NCBI GenBank assembly: GCA_937894935.1
Contig: CALAYC010000183.1
Span: 1 to 30,943 of the forward strand
Length of the DNA: 30,943 nt
Direction of reading: 5' to 3'
Origin: an uncultured Verrucomicrobiota bacterium
GTDB taxonomy: Bacteria; Verrucomicrobiota; Verrucomicrobiia; Limisphaerales; JADLHS01
Shown here: positions 8,676 through 18,200 of the stretch, one piece after another
Layout of the letters: the number at the start of each line of letters is the position of its first letter
Position numbering within the stretch: position 1 is the stretch's first letter
Notes under the pieces: model-generated
Told to the model about the DNA's origin: nothing
What the model saw: only the letters and a program-made list of their open reading frames with translations
Databases searched by the model: none
Position numbers and translations under genes: made by a program

Positions 8676-8721
8676 TTCATTAAAACCCACGTGTGTCATC
8701 ATCACAACAACTCCCGACACC

Positions 8722-8859
8722 ATGAAAAACGCTGCGTTGCCAGTAATTCATCTCCCACACTTGAAATCCTTTCAGCAACCATCGGTCACCATCACGCACG
8801 CGATTAGAAACGAGCCCATCACCATAACCACCACATCAACCACCATCGCAAATGAATAA
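8722..8859 (+). CDS. Possible 45-residue upstream ORF (leader peptide)
   Basis: An ATG at 8722 opens a 45-codon frame that ends TAA at 8857-8859, overlapping the first eight bases of the next gene in another frame. The ATG is 46 bases after the GGGTAG box, a spacing like that of the pseudopilin start from its own box. The C-terminal part is rich in Thr and Ile. No homologue is recognised. It may be a coupled leader peptide, or only open sequence in a CA-rich 5' UTR. Confidence 0.2.
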   Translation: MKNAALPVIHLPHLKSFQQPSVTITHAIRNEPITITTTSTTIANE

Positions 8860-11800
8860 ATCCCATCGATCCTTATTCTGGAGCGCCACGCTGCTCAGCA
8901 GCTTATGGGTCGCCTCATCAGCCTACGGCGCCACTATCGACCAAACAGTCACCCAAGGCCTCGGCGCGCATTGGAATCAAGCCGCGTGGGGCACACCCGC
9001 CGCTGTTCCGACTGCGGGAAATGATTACGTGACGCCCAGCGGTTTCGATGTGCGCACGCCGGATTCTCAATCACCTTCCACGTTTCTCGGCGATAGTTTG
9101 CGGATTGATGCCGGTGGACGATTGGTGCTGAAGAACGGCGGTGCGAATAATGGTTTGGCAACGGCGAACCTCATTCTTAACGGCGGTTCTATCACCTACA
9201 ACACCGCCAACGGCACGACGATTTCCGCTATCGCCGGAACCATTCTGGTGCAGGATAACTCCACGATTAACTCCGTCGCCGGCGCCTCCACACGCGACAT
9301 CTGGTTGCACTCGGCGTTGAGCGGTAGCGCGAATCTTTCAGTGGGCATGGTGAATAACGCGCTGGTTCTTTTCGGCACGAACACCGCCTACAGCGGCAAT
9401 TGGACCGTGAACTCCGGTCGCATTGAAATTGGCAACAACGCCCAAGACCCGCTCGGCTCCGGCTCAGTGTTGTTAAGCGGGCTGGCGAATTCGCTGACCT
9501 TTAACGCGACCAATGATTTCACCATCAACAACGCCATTGATGGATTCGGCGCGATTGTGAAGTTGAACACCAACACCGTAACGCTCGGTGGCAATAATCC
9601 ACTGGCTGGAACAGTCGTCGTGAGCAACGGCGTACTGCGATTGAGCAATGCCGGTGCGATTGCCAATGTTTCGTACATTACTCTGGCGGGCGGAACGATC
9701 GATGCCGCGCCGATTGGCGGTCTCGCCTTGAACGAAGGATTGGGGCAGATCCTGAACTGTCGTGGCACGGTGAACGGCAACCTCAGTGCCGGTTCCGCCA
9801 ACACGCTTAACTTCAATCTCACTGCGCTGACAAACGATGTTTTAAACATCAACGGCACGCTGACGTTGAACGGAAATCCGATGCTGAATCTTGCGTTGAG
9901 CGGTTTCAAACCCAGTGGCACGTATCGGCTCATCAATTACACCGGCACGATTCAAGGCGGCGGTTCGTTCACATTGATTCCTCCGCCCGAAAGCTCCGCG
10001 ACGTTCCAGTTGGATACCAGCACGCCTGGTCAAGTGAACCTGATTATCACTGCGGCCTCACAAAACCTCACCTGGGTTGGCGATGGATTTGGAAATACGT
10101 GGGATACTTTCTCGCCGCTCTGGACCGGCACGACAACGACGTTCAACACCGGTGACAATGTCACGTTCACCGATTCCGGTTCTGCCGTTCCGGACATTTT
10201 TGTCTCCGAGACAGTGCAACCGTTCAACATGACGGTAAACAACTCAGCGCAACCGTATTTGTTCTATGGCGAAGGCATTTCGACATTGGGAACGCTGACG
10301 AAAGCGGGCGACAATGTTCTCGCGTTAACCAGTCCCGCGAATCAATTCAACGGTGGTGTGGATATTCAGGCAGGCACGCTTTCCATCGGTGCCGGCGGCG
10401 GCTTCGGTTCGCTGGGAAGTCCCGTTGGCATCACCAACAATGGTGTTCTTAGGGTGAATCTCGCCAGCGGCGGCCTTGCGCTGAACATGCCGATCAGCGG
10501 CAGCGGCGCCATCGAAGTCACTGGCGGTGGCGCAACGCTCATCGTTCGTGGCACTAACTCTTACACCGGTCTGACGACCATTGATAATGAATGTCAGCTC
10601 AACATCACCACGGCCACTGCGTTGGGCACAGCAGACAGCGGCACGGTCGTTTTGGCCAATGGCCGATTAGGCGTCGCCAATGAACTCGTGGGTGATATGA
10701 CCGTGGCCGAACCGATTCAGGTCGCAGGTCAAGGTGTCACCGTTGCGCCCGGCGCGCTTTACGTCAACACGACAGGCAACAATGTCACGTGGGCCGGACC
10801 GGTCACCATCACGGGTGACGCGCGTTTCCGTGTCGTAAATCCCAACGTGCGCATGAACTTTTCCAACACCGTTCTCGGTAACAACGTCGCGTTGCAATGC
10901 ACCGTCGGTAATGCCGCCGCCGATGCGAATTCCGTGATGTCGTTCCAAAATACGTTTTCTATCGGCGCTGGCGCGTTGACCAAAGACGGTCAAGGCATTG
11001 TGGAATTCCTCAGCAATTCCAACGAAGCCGGGAGCACCACGGTCAACGGCGGCACGTTGCGCGTCAACGGAACGTTCAACGGCGGTCCGGTTACGGTGAA
11101 CAGTAGCGGCATACTGGCTGGCACGGGCAGTGTGCTCGGTCCGGTGTCCATTCTCGATGGCGGACAACTCGCGCCCGGCAGCGACGATATCGGCACTTTG
11201 ACGCTGAACAACACGTTGACGCTGGCGGCAACCGCCAACACCGTGATCCGAATCAATCGCACGAATTCTCAAAATGCCGATCTGCTCGTGACCGCCAACC
11301 TGGCCGCCGCCGGTTCATTGACGGTTGTAAACGTCGGTCCGGCGTTGGAAGAAGGCGACACGTTCGATCTCTTCGACGCCGCTCTGAGCGGAGCGTTTTC
11401 AGCGACGAACCTGCCGCCGCTCGCAAATCCGAGCCACGTCTGGGATACGTCATTACTGATGAGCCAGGGCATCATCAAGGTTGCGGCTAATTCCCTGCCC
11501 TTGCTCCCGTTGGAAATCACCGATATTCAGCGGCAACCCGATAGCGTTTCACTCACGTGGAATTCTTACCCAGGGCAACTTTACACCGTGGAATATTCGG
11601 TGAACCTGACTGATTGGTCAGTGCTGCAAACGGATATCGCAGCCGATGCGACAACAAATTTCACCACCGCCGTATTGGATCTCAGCGGTGCTGGTAGCGG
11701 AGCGGGTCTTGTCCTCGCACAGTATCAGATGGGCAGCGAAAACGCTCAGATTCAGGATGCCGAGAATCTCGTGGCTGCCGGACCGTTGACGCAAGGAGCG

Positions 11801-12316
11801 GGTTTAAACCTGTTCAACGTTGCCGCCAACGTATCGCCGAATTACGGCTCGGCGCCGGTGCTGCAAGCGGGCTTCCCGAACGCCGGACCGGACCTCGCCT
11901 CGGCGCTTGCGAATGAAGCCTGGTTCACCTTCTCGCTGACGGTCGGCGCAAACGTGACTGACCTCGACCTAACGTCCCTTACCTTCAATGGCGCTCGCGG
12001 CGGTGGCGCAGCACCACGCGGATATGCGGTATATGTCACCACGCCGACAAGCACCGATGAAGAAGTTCAAGGCGCAACCAACTTCGCGACGCAGCGTCCG
12101 ACGTGGAGTTTTGAAACGGTTAATCTGAGTGGATTGGCCAGCTTGCAAAATCTCACCGCCGGCCAGGTTGTGACCTTCAAAATCCCGATCTTTGCACCGA
12201 GCCCCGGTCAAAGCGTGGAATTTGATGACCTCACAATCATGGGCAATGTTTCCCCCGGACCGTTGCCACCGTATGCCGGAGCGCAGCAACTTTTCCTGCG
12301 AATCAAGGAGCAATAA
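8852..12316 (+). CDS. Secreted autotransporter-associated beta-strand repeat protein without beta-barrel
   Basis: This 1154-residue exported protein has a signal peptide ending near AYG-A (about residue 28). Residues about 40-870 are Gly/Asn/Thr-rich beta-helix sequence with autotransporter-associated repeats, for example TNSYTGLTTIDNE and STTVNGGTLRVNG. After that come a fibronectin-like segment (about 885-945; VSLTWNSYPGQLYTVEYS) and a domain of about 180 residues (about 953-1145) that also occurs twice in the next gene's product. The protein ends with AQQLFLRIKEQ and has no barrel, PEP-CTERM or visible T9SS sorting signal, so its anchoring is unclear. The upstream leader is rich in C and A and lacks a Shine-Dalgarno sequence. 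A role as a surface adhesin or glycan-binding scaffold for the neighbouring hydrolases is inference. Confidence 0.87.
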   Translation: MNKSHRSLFWSATLLSSLWVASSAYGATIDQTVTQGLGAHWNQAAWGTPAAVPTAGNDYVTPSGFDVRTPDSQSPSTFLGDSLRIDAGGRLVLKNGGANNGLATANLILNGGSITYNTANGTTISAIAGTILVQDNSTINSVAGASTRDIWLHSALSGSANLSVGMVNNALVLFGTNTAYSGNWTVNSGRIEIGNNAQDPLGSGSVLLSGLANSLTFNATNDFTINNAIDGFGAIVKLNTNTVTLGGNNPLAGTVVVSNGVLRLSNAGAIANVSYITLAGGTIDAAPIGGLALNEGLGQILNCRGTVNGNLSAGSANTLNFNLTALTNDVLNINGTLTLNGNPMLNLALSGFKPSGTYRLINYTGTIQGGGSFTLIPPPESSATFQLDTSTPGQVNLIITAASQNLTWVGDGFGNTWDTFSPLWTGTTTTFNTGDNVTFTDSGSAVPDIFVSETVQPFNMTVNNSAQPYLFYGEGISTLGTLTKAGDNVLALTSPANQFNGGVDIQAGTLSIGAGGGFGSLGSPVGITNNGVLRVNLASGGLALNMPISGSGAIEVTGGGATLIVRGTNSYTGLTTIDNECQLNITTATALGTADSGTVVLANGRLGVANELVGDMTVAEPIQVAGQGVTVAPGALYVNTTGNNVTWAGPVTITGDARFRVVNPNVRMNFSNTVLGNNVALQCTVGNAAADANSVMSFQNTFSIGAGALTKDGQGIVEFLSNSNEAGSTTVNGGTLRVNGTFNGGPVTVNSSGILAGTGSVLGPVSILDGGQLAPGSDDIGTLTLNNTLTLAATANTVIRINRTNSQNADLLVTANLAAAGSLTVVNVGPALEEGDTFDLFDAALSGAFSATNLPPLANPSHVWDTSLLMSQGIIKVAANSLPLLPLEITDIQRQPDSVSLTWNSYPGQLYTVEYSVNLTDWSVLQTDIAADATTNFTTAVLDLSGAGSGAGLVLAQYQMGSENAQIQDAENLVAAGPLTQGAGLNLFNVAANVSPNYGSAPVLQAGFPNAGPDLASALANEAWFTFSLTVGANVTDLDLTSLTFNGARGGGAAPRGYAVYVTTPTSTDEEVQGATNFATQRPTWSFETVNLSGLASLQNLTAGQVVTFKIPIFAPSPGQSVEFDDLTIMGNVSPGPLPPYAGAQQLFLRIKEQ

Positions 12317-12335
12317 TTGTGGGAGGTGGGCGAAT

Positions 12336-12370
12336 CGCCCCGGTGATTCCTGGATCGCCGGGGCGTTTCT
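12336..12370 (+). terminator. Possible rho-independent terminator after the beta-strand-repeat gene
   Basis: CGCCCCGG (12336-12343) and CCGGGGCG (12358-12365) form an all-GC 8-bp stem with a 14-base loop, followed directly by TTTCTATT. The T tract is interrupted, so this is a plausible terminator or attenuator but not an ideal one. It lies 20 bases after the stop codon and 37 bases before the next start. Confidence 0.5.
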
Positions 12371-12401
12371 ATTCGATTCAACATCGCGAAGTCAGAGCCG
12401 C

Positions 12402-15179
12402 ATGAGTAACGAATCACAGTTGCAAGTCAGTCGCCGCCTGAACCGATCAGGTTTGCAGCGCACGCTGTTGCTTGCGACCGCAATGCTCTCGGCATGGAAT
12501 GTGGCTCAGGCGGACGTGTTGTTGCGCTACGACATGAACAGCGCCACACCGACGTTCGCGGCCCCGGGCGAAATCATCAAAGGTCAGGCTCTGTCCTTTG
12601 GCAACGGCGTCGGCTCGGTCACCGTGCCCTCCAATCTGGCCTATTCGAGCGCTCCGGTTCTCGTGGTCAATCCAGCCATAAGCGTTCTGCCACTTAACAA
12701 TGCGAGCACCGCATTGAACGCCGGCTGTGCGGTTTCGTTCGATTTTCAAGTTGGCACAACGGTCGGCAGTCTGTCGGTCACCGGATTAACTTTCAATGTC
12801 GCGCGCGGCGGCGCTAATACGAATCGCGGATTCGGCGTGTACGTGACGACACCGTTCGTCGCCAATGTCCAGGTGCAACCGTCCACTTACATCACAGCGC
12901 AGCGTTTTGATTGGCAATCCGTTTCCGTAAATTTAGGAAGCGTCGCGGCGCTTCAGCAGTTGCAAGCAGGCGATGCGGTGCGAATCACAATTCCCTTTTG
13001 GACTGCTGAATCGGTTCAGAGCGTTGAATTCGATACAATCACGCTTTTGGGCGTTGCAACTCCGCCGACTAATGTTCCTGTCGCAGCAGAACTGCGTTTT
13101 ACCGATCTGAAGCGCGTTGATGAAAACGTAACCGTCACATGGACATCCAATCCCGGTCGTCATTACACGCTGGAATACGCGGAAAACTTTCCGAACTGGG
13201 ATTCGCTTCCCAACAAGATCGCTGCGTCGGCCGGAGCGGAAACGAGTTTCACCTTCAACACCACTTACACCGATAACGGCCCGGTTGCGTTGCTGCGCTA
13301 CGAAATGGGCCAACGCGCGCCGCAGTTGCAAAACGCCGCCAAAACCGGCAGCGGCAGCGAGTTGACGCCTGGTGACGGTCTGGCGTTGTTCGATGTGAAT
13401 TTCAACGCCTACGAATCCGCGCCTTCGCTGCAACTCAACTTCAAGAACGCCACCACGAATCTTTCGGCAGCGCTGGAGAATCAAAGTCACCTCAGCTTCA
13501 CGTTTCAGGTTGGCTCGAATGTCACCGATCTCGATTTAACGGGTCTCAGTTTCAACATCGCGCGGGGCGGCAGTTCGACCCCGCGCGGTTATGGCGTTTA
13601 CGTCACCACGCCCACGACGACGGATGAGTTGGTGCAACTCGCCACTGCGGTGAATTCCGTGCGACCCGATTGGACGCCGCACTTCATCAACCTGACCGGC
13701 TTCAGCAGTCTTCAGAATCTTACTGCCGGACAAACGGTGACCTTCAAAATCCCTGTTTATTCTCCGTCCACCGGTAGCAGTCTTGAGTTCGACGACATCA
13801 CCTTGCGCGGACATGTTACCCCCGTACCGCAACCGGATTACGTGGACGCCGAGCAACTGTTTCTCCGCGTCCGCGAATTACCCGGCGATCCGGTTTCAGT
13901 GGAATCCGCTACGCGTCCGACCGGCGCGACGTGGAATCAATATGCCACTCGCACGTTGGAACAGTTGCCGAGCTTTCTCGCAAATCTCGAAGACGGCCCA
14001 ACGAGTATTTACGGCGGCCGGTTGGCGTGGCAAACCAACGCCACCGGTTATTTTTATCCGCTGAAGATCGGCGATCGCTGGTGGTTGGTGGATCCGCAGG
14101 GTTGCTTATTCCTGCACAAAGGCGTCGCCGTCATTTCAACCATTGGTTCGCCGGGAGCGAGTGCGGCCCTCAACTCGTTATTCACCAACTCCAGCAATTG
14201 GGCGGTTTCAACCACGACCCTGCTGCGCCGACATGGTTTCAACGGCGCGGGTGCGTGGTCGGACACCGGGCGACTCCGACAAGTGCCCGGACCATTCGTT
14301 TATACCATCATCAAAAACTTCCTCGCCACTTACAGCAGTTCGAGCACGAACCCGGGCTATCCGCAGGTGTTCGATCCCGAGTTTGTCACGTTCTGCCAAT
14401 CGTACGCGCAGTCGTTTGCCAACACGAAAAACGATCGTTACCTCCTCGGTTATTTCTCCGACAACGAACTGCCGTTTCCGTCCACGCTGCTGACAACGTG
14501 GTTAGCGTTGCCGCCGGGAAATTCCAGTTATGACGAAGCGTGGCGCTGGTTGCGCGAGCGATATGGTGCGGGCGCAACTGCAGATCAGGTGACGAATCAG
14601 GATCGGCTCGATTTTCTTGGCCACGTTTGGGGGCGCTATTACAGCGTCGTCAATCAGGCCATCAAACAACATGACCCGAACCATCTCTATCTCGGCTCGC
14701 GCTTTTTCTCGTCGGACAAAGATCGCCCGGAAATTTTTCGTGCCATTGGACCGCACGTGGATGTGATTTCAGTCAATCATTACAGTCAATGGACCCCTGA
14801 CATTAATCGCATTCGCATGTGGGAACAGGAGTCCGGGAAGCCAGTCATCATCACCGAGTATTACGTAAAAGGCGAAGACAGCGGCATGCCGAACAACACT
14901 GGCGCGGGTTGGGTCGTGCGAACGCAGGCGGATCGCGGTAAGTTCTATCAGAACTTCACCCTCGCGCTGATTGAATCCAAAGTTTGTGTCGGCTGGCATT
15001 GGTTCAAATACGCAGACAACGATCCCGATGCCGATGCGGATCCGTCAAACATCGATTCCAACAAAGGCGTGGTGAGCAATCGCTATCAACCTTACGACGA
15101 ATTGCTGGACGCGATGTGGGAGTTGAATCGTCGCACTTATCGCCTGACTGAATGGTTCGACGGAACGCTCACTCCGTAA
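12402..15179 (+). CDS. Modular secreted GH50-like (agarase-like) glycoside hydrolase with duplicated accessory domains
   Basis: The product is 925 residues from ATG 12402, with a signal peptide ending near AQA-D (about residue 36). The frame is open back to 12192, inside the previous gene, but only 12402 gives a signal peptide. Domains in order: accessory domain A1 (about 38-220), fibronectin-like segment B (about 228-292), accessory domain A2 (about 295-472), and a clan GH-A catalytic domain (about 500-925). The catalytic domain has DRWWLVDPQG, GYFSDNELP and VIITEYYVKG, so Glu689 is the likely acid/base and Glu819 the likely nucleophile. It is similar throughout to the enzyme at 19075, with the same 130-residue spacing between the two glutamates. 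The family resembles proteins annotated as GH50 beta-agarases, but agar activity is not established. A and B are shared with the upstream surface protein. Confidence 0.85.
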   Translation: MSNESQLQVSRRLNRSGLQRTLLLATAMLSAWNVAQADVLLRYDMNSATPTFAAPGEIIKGQALSFGNGVGSVTVPSNLAYSSAPVLVVNPAISVLPLNNASTALNAGCAVSFDFQVGTTVGSLSVTGLTFNVARGGANTNRGFGVYVTTPFVANVQVQPSTYITAQRFDWQSVSVNLGSVAALQQLQAGDAVRITIPFWTAESVQSVEFDTITLLGVATPPTNVPVAAELRFTDLKRVDENVTVTWTSNPGRHYTLEYAENFPNWDSLPNKIAASAGAETSFTFNTTYTDNGPVALLRYEMGQRAPQLQNAAKTGSGSELTPGDGLALFDVNFNAYESAPSLQLNFKNATTNLSAALENQSHLSFTFQVGSNVTDLDLTGLSFNIARGGSSTPRGYGVYVTTPTTTDELVQLATAVNSVRPDWTPHFINLTGFSSLQNLTAGQTVTFKIPVYSPSTGSSLEFDDITLRGHVTPVPQPDYVDAEQLFLRVRELPGDPVSVESATRPTGATWNQYATRTLEQLPSFLANLEDGPTSIYGGRLAWQTNATGYFYPLKIGDRWWLVDPQGCLFLHKGVAVISTIGSPGASAALNSLFTNSSNWAVSTTTLLRRHGFNGAGAWSDTGRLRQVPGPFVYTIIKNFLATYSSSSTNPGYPQVFDPEFVTFCQSYAQSFANTKNDRYLLGYFSDNELPFPSTLLTTWLALPPGNSSYDEAWRWLRERYGAGATADQVTNQDRLDFLGHVWGRYYSVVNQAIKQHDPNHLYLGSRFFSSDKDRPEIFRAIGPHVDVISVNHYSQWTPDINRIRMWEQESGKPVIITEYYVKGEDSGMPNNTGAGWVVRTQADRGKFYQNFTLALIESKVCVGWHWFKYADNDPDADADPSNIDSNKGVVSNRYQPYDELLDAMWELNRRTYRLTEWFDGTLTP

Positions 15180-15186
15180 ATGGGCC

Positions 15187-15209
15187 GCAACCATCGGAAG
15201 GTTGCAACC
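15187..15209. promoter_or_regulatory. Small inverted repeat between the GH50-like gene and the sensor kinase
   Basis: GCAACC (15187-15192) and GGTTGC (15200-15205) form a 6-bp stem with a 7-base loop, and the right arm continues into the perfect palindrome GGTTGCAACC (15200-15209). There is no T tract. It lies in the 65-base gap before the kinase start at 15245 and could be an operator or a weak terminator. Confidence 0.3.
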
Positions 15210-15244
15210 GCCGACGATTTGTCGCTCAATATGAATGCCAATTC

Positions 15245-18200
15245 ATGAGCCGATTTATTGCGCCTTCCATTTCAACTTCCCTGCTCCGCCAAAACCAATG
15301 GGCGGGCCGGTTGTTTTGCGCATGGCTGCTGAGTCTTTCGCTCGCCTTCATTCAAAATGCCACCGGCGCGATTCCGGTCGATGATTCTTATTCGGTTCGA
15401 ACGTGGCAGGCCGATGATGGATTACCGGAGAATCGGGTCGTTGGCGTTGTGCAAGCGCCGGATGGCTTTCTTTGGGTAGCGACTCAGAATGGGCTCGTGC
15501 GTTTCGATGGCGTCCGCTTTCAACGTGTGGATCGGCCAGGCACACCATCGTTAATCGCTGGAACGATGCGGGTGTTGATGCTGGATCGTGATGGCCGCAT
15601 CTGGTTGGCCAAGGAAGAAGGCGGAACACTTTTCTGCTTCGAAGGAACAGAGATGCGCATGTTCAGCGCCGAACAAGGCTTGCTGAAAAACGAAGCGCAA
15701 CGCTCGCTCGCAGCGGACAACACCGGCGCACTGTGGATTGCTCACAGCGCGGGCAAACTGGTCCGTCTTAATGCCGACGGACAGGCCGAGATTTTCACTC
15801 AAGCGGAAGGATTGCCTCGCGGAAACAGCATTGTCTGGCTGGCAACCGATCGCAGCGGCACGTTGTGGTTCGCCAAGGGAAATCGCGTCGGCGTGTTTCA
15901 GGACGGCAACTTTGTCCCGCTCCACACATTCGGCTCGTCGTCGTTGCGGTTAGCTCCTTCGCGGGATGGCGGCATGTGGGTTTGCTCGGGTCTGCAAATT
16001 TTCAAATGTCACGCCACCAACGCGCCGATGGAATGGGGACGCTTGCCGGCTGAAGGCCGCGAACGTTCAGGAATTGAACCGTCAGTCGTTTTCGAAGACC
16101 GATCCGGCATTGTCTGGTTGGGAACGGCTGCGGCCGGGTTATATCGCTGCGAAAGCAATCAGGTCGCTCGCGTCGAACTTCCCAATCCGGGCATCCTCAG
16201 CCTGACGGATGATCGCGAAGGAAATCTCTGGGTGGGCTCGCGCGGCGGGTTGCATCGCGTGCGACAAAAGTTGACGACGCTGATTGGACCCGATGCAGGT
16301 CTGCCTTTTGTCGCGGTGCAATCAGTTTGTCAGGATGCCACCGGCGCGCTTTGGGCCGTGGGCGACAACGGCGTCATCGCCCGACAACAGGATGGCGGTT
16401 GGAAAATTCTTCCGGTTGCGGCTTCCGGTCCAGAAGCCTACGTCACCTGCGCTGCTGCCGATAGCGAAGGCAATGTCTGGGTCGGCACGCGCGGCGGAAG
16501 ATTGTTTCGCTGGCGCGATGGGCATTTCACCAATTTGAATCTGCGCGAGGCGTTGCAGGAAAAATCGCTGCGGGCGCTGCTGGTTTCGCGACAAGGTGAT
16601 CTGTGGATCAGCACCGATGCCAGCGATGCGATTTATCGGCTGCGCGATGGGAAGTTGCATTCGTTCAGCCTGCCGCCGGGACGACGTTTCGTACGCGCAA
16701 TGGCCGAAGATGCCGCGGGAAATTTCTGGGCCGGTGCATCGGACGGATTACTCGTGCGCGTGACAGGAGATGAACTGGTTGAAGAAACTTCGCGAACAAC
16801 CGGTTTGTCGATTCGCGGTTTGTATGCGACGCCGAACGGCGATTTGTGGCTCGGTTTCGCAGGCGGCGGCGTGGGACGATTGCGCGACGGCCAACTTCAA
16901 CGTTTTACGACTGAGCAAGGATTGCCGAATGATTACGTTTCGCAAATTTTGCGCGACGACCGCGACAGTCTGTGGTTCGCAGGCAATCAGGGAATTTTCC
17001 AGGTGCGCGAGCGCGATTTTGACGACGTGAGCCGAGGCATCGTCACACGACTGACGCCGATGATTTACGGCCGCGGCGAAGGCATGCCGGGTTTGCAAGC
17101 GAGCTTCGACTACGCACCAGCGGCCGTGCAAACCAGAGACCAACGGCTCATCTTTACGATGTTATCCGGCCTCGCCGAAGTGCGCCTTGAGCGCATCCGG
17201 TTGAACTATCGTCCACCGGAAGTTTTCGTAGAACGCGTTCTCGCTGGCGATCGTGTCGTAGCAGCTTATCAACTCATTCCCGGCACAAACTCCGCCGCCC
17301 CGATGGAATTGCGCCATCGCCCCGCCAAACGTGAATTGCGTTTTCCGCCCGGACGGCAACAGGTGCAATTTGAATTCACCGCTTTAAGTTTTGTCGCGCC
17401 GGAAAATGTTCAATTCCGGTATCAACTTGAAGGTCTCGATGAGAATTGGATCGATGCCGGGAATCGCCGCACCGTCAGTTATGCGCATCCGCCGCCGGGT
17501 CGTTACACGTTCAAAGTGACTGCGTGCAACAACGACGGCATCTGGAACAAAATCGGCGATTCGTTGCCGGTAGTGTTTGAGCCGTTCGTCTGGGAAACGC
17601 TGTGGTTCAAACTCACAGCCACCGCCGTCAGTTTCGGACTGGTTTGCGGTCTGGTAGTGATGGGGCTGCGCCGGCGGCATCGGTTACAACTCGAACGGCT
17701 CGAACGACAACGAGCTGTCGAAATGGAACGCACGCGCATTGCCCGCGACCTGCATGATGATCTTGGCGTCGGCCTCACGGAAATCGGTCTGTTGGGTGAT
17801 CTGGCCAACACCGGTAATTCACCTGAAAAGAATCGTGAACATGTCAGTGAAATTTCAGATCGCGCTCGCTCGCTGGCGGCGTCGCTGGATGAAATTGTCT
17901 GGGCCATCAATCCCGCAAACGACAATCCGCAGTCGCTGGTGGATTACCTCTTCCCGTACGCGCAAAGGCTGCTAAGCCGCGCGGGTATTCGTTGTCGGCT
18001 TGAGCTCACCGGCGCGTTGCCGCGTGGTGCGTTGAACTCCGAACGTCGCCATGAATTTTTCCATGCGTTCAAGGAAGCGCTGAACAATGTGATTCGTCAT
18101 TCCGCTGCTACGGAGGTGCAGATTCATTTCGCGGCCATCGGTGGCGATTTGCAGATCTGCGTCAGCGACAACGGCTGCGGTTTATCAGGACATGAAGAAA

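Noticed and set aside
9388..9936. 182-codon minus-strand frame opposite the beta-strand-repeat gene
   Set aside because: Shadow of a Gly/Asn/Thr-rich repeat protein; low-complexity translation without a domain.
15152..15244. Longer start for the sensor kinase overlapping the previous gene
   Set aside because: The added residues are not signal-peptide-like, and the ATG at 15245 places the hydrophobic segment correctly.
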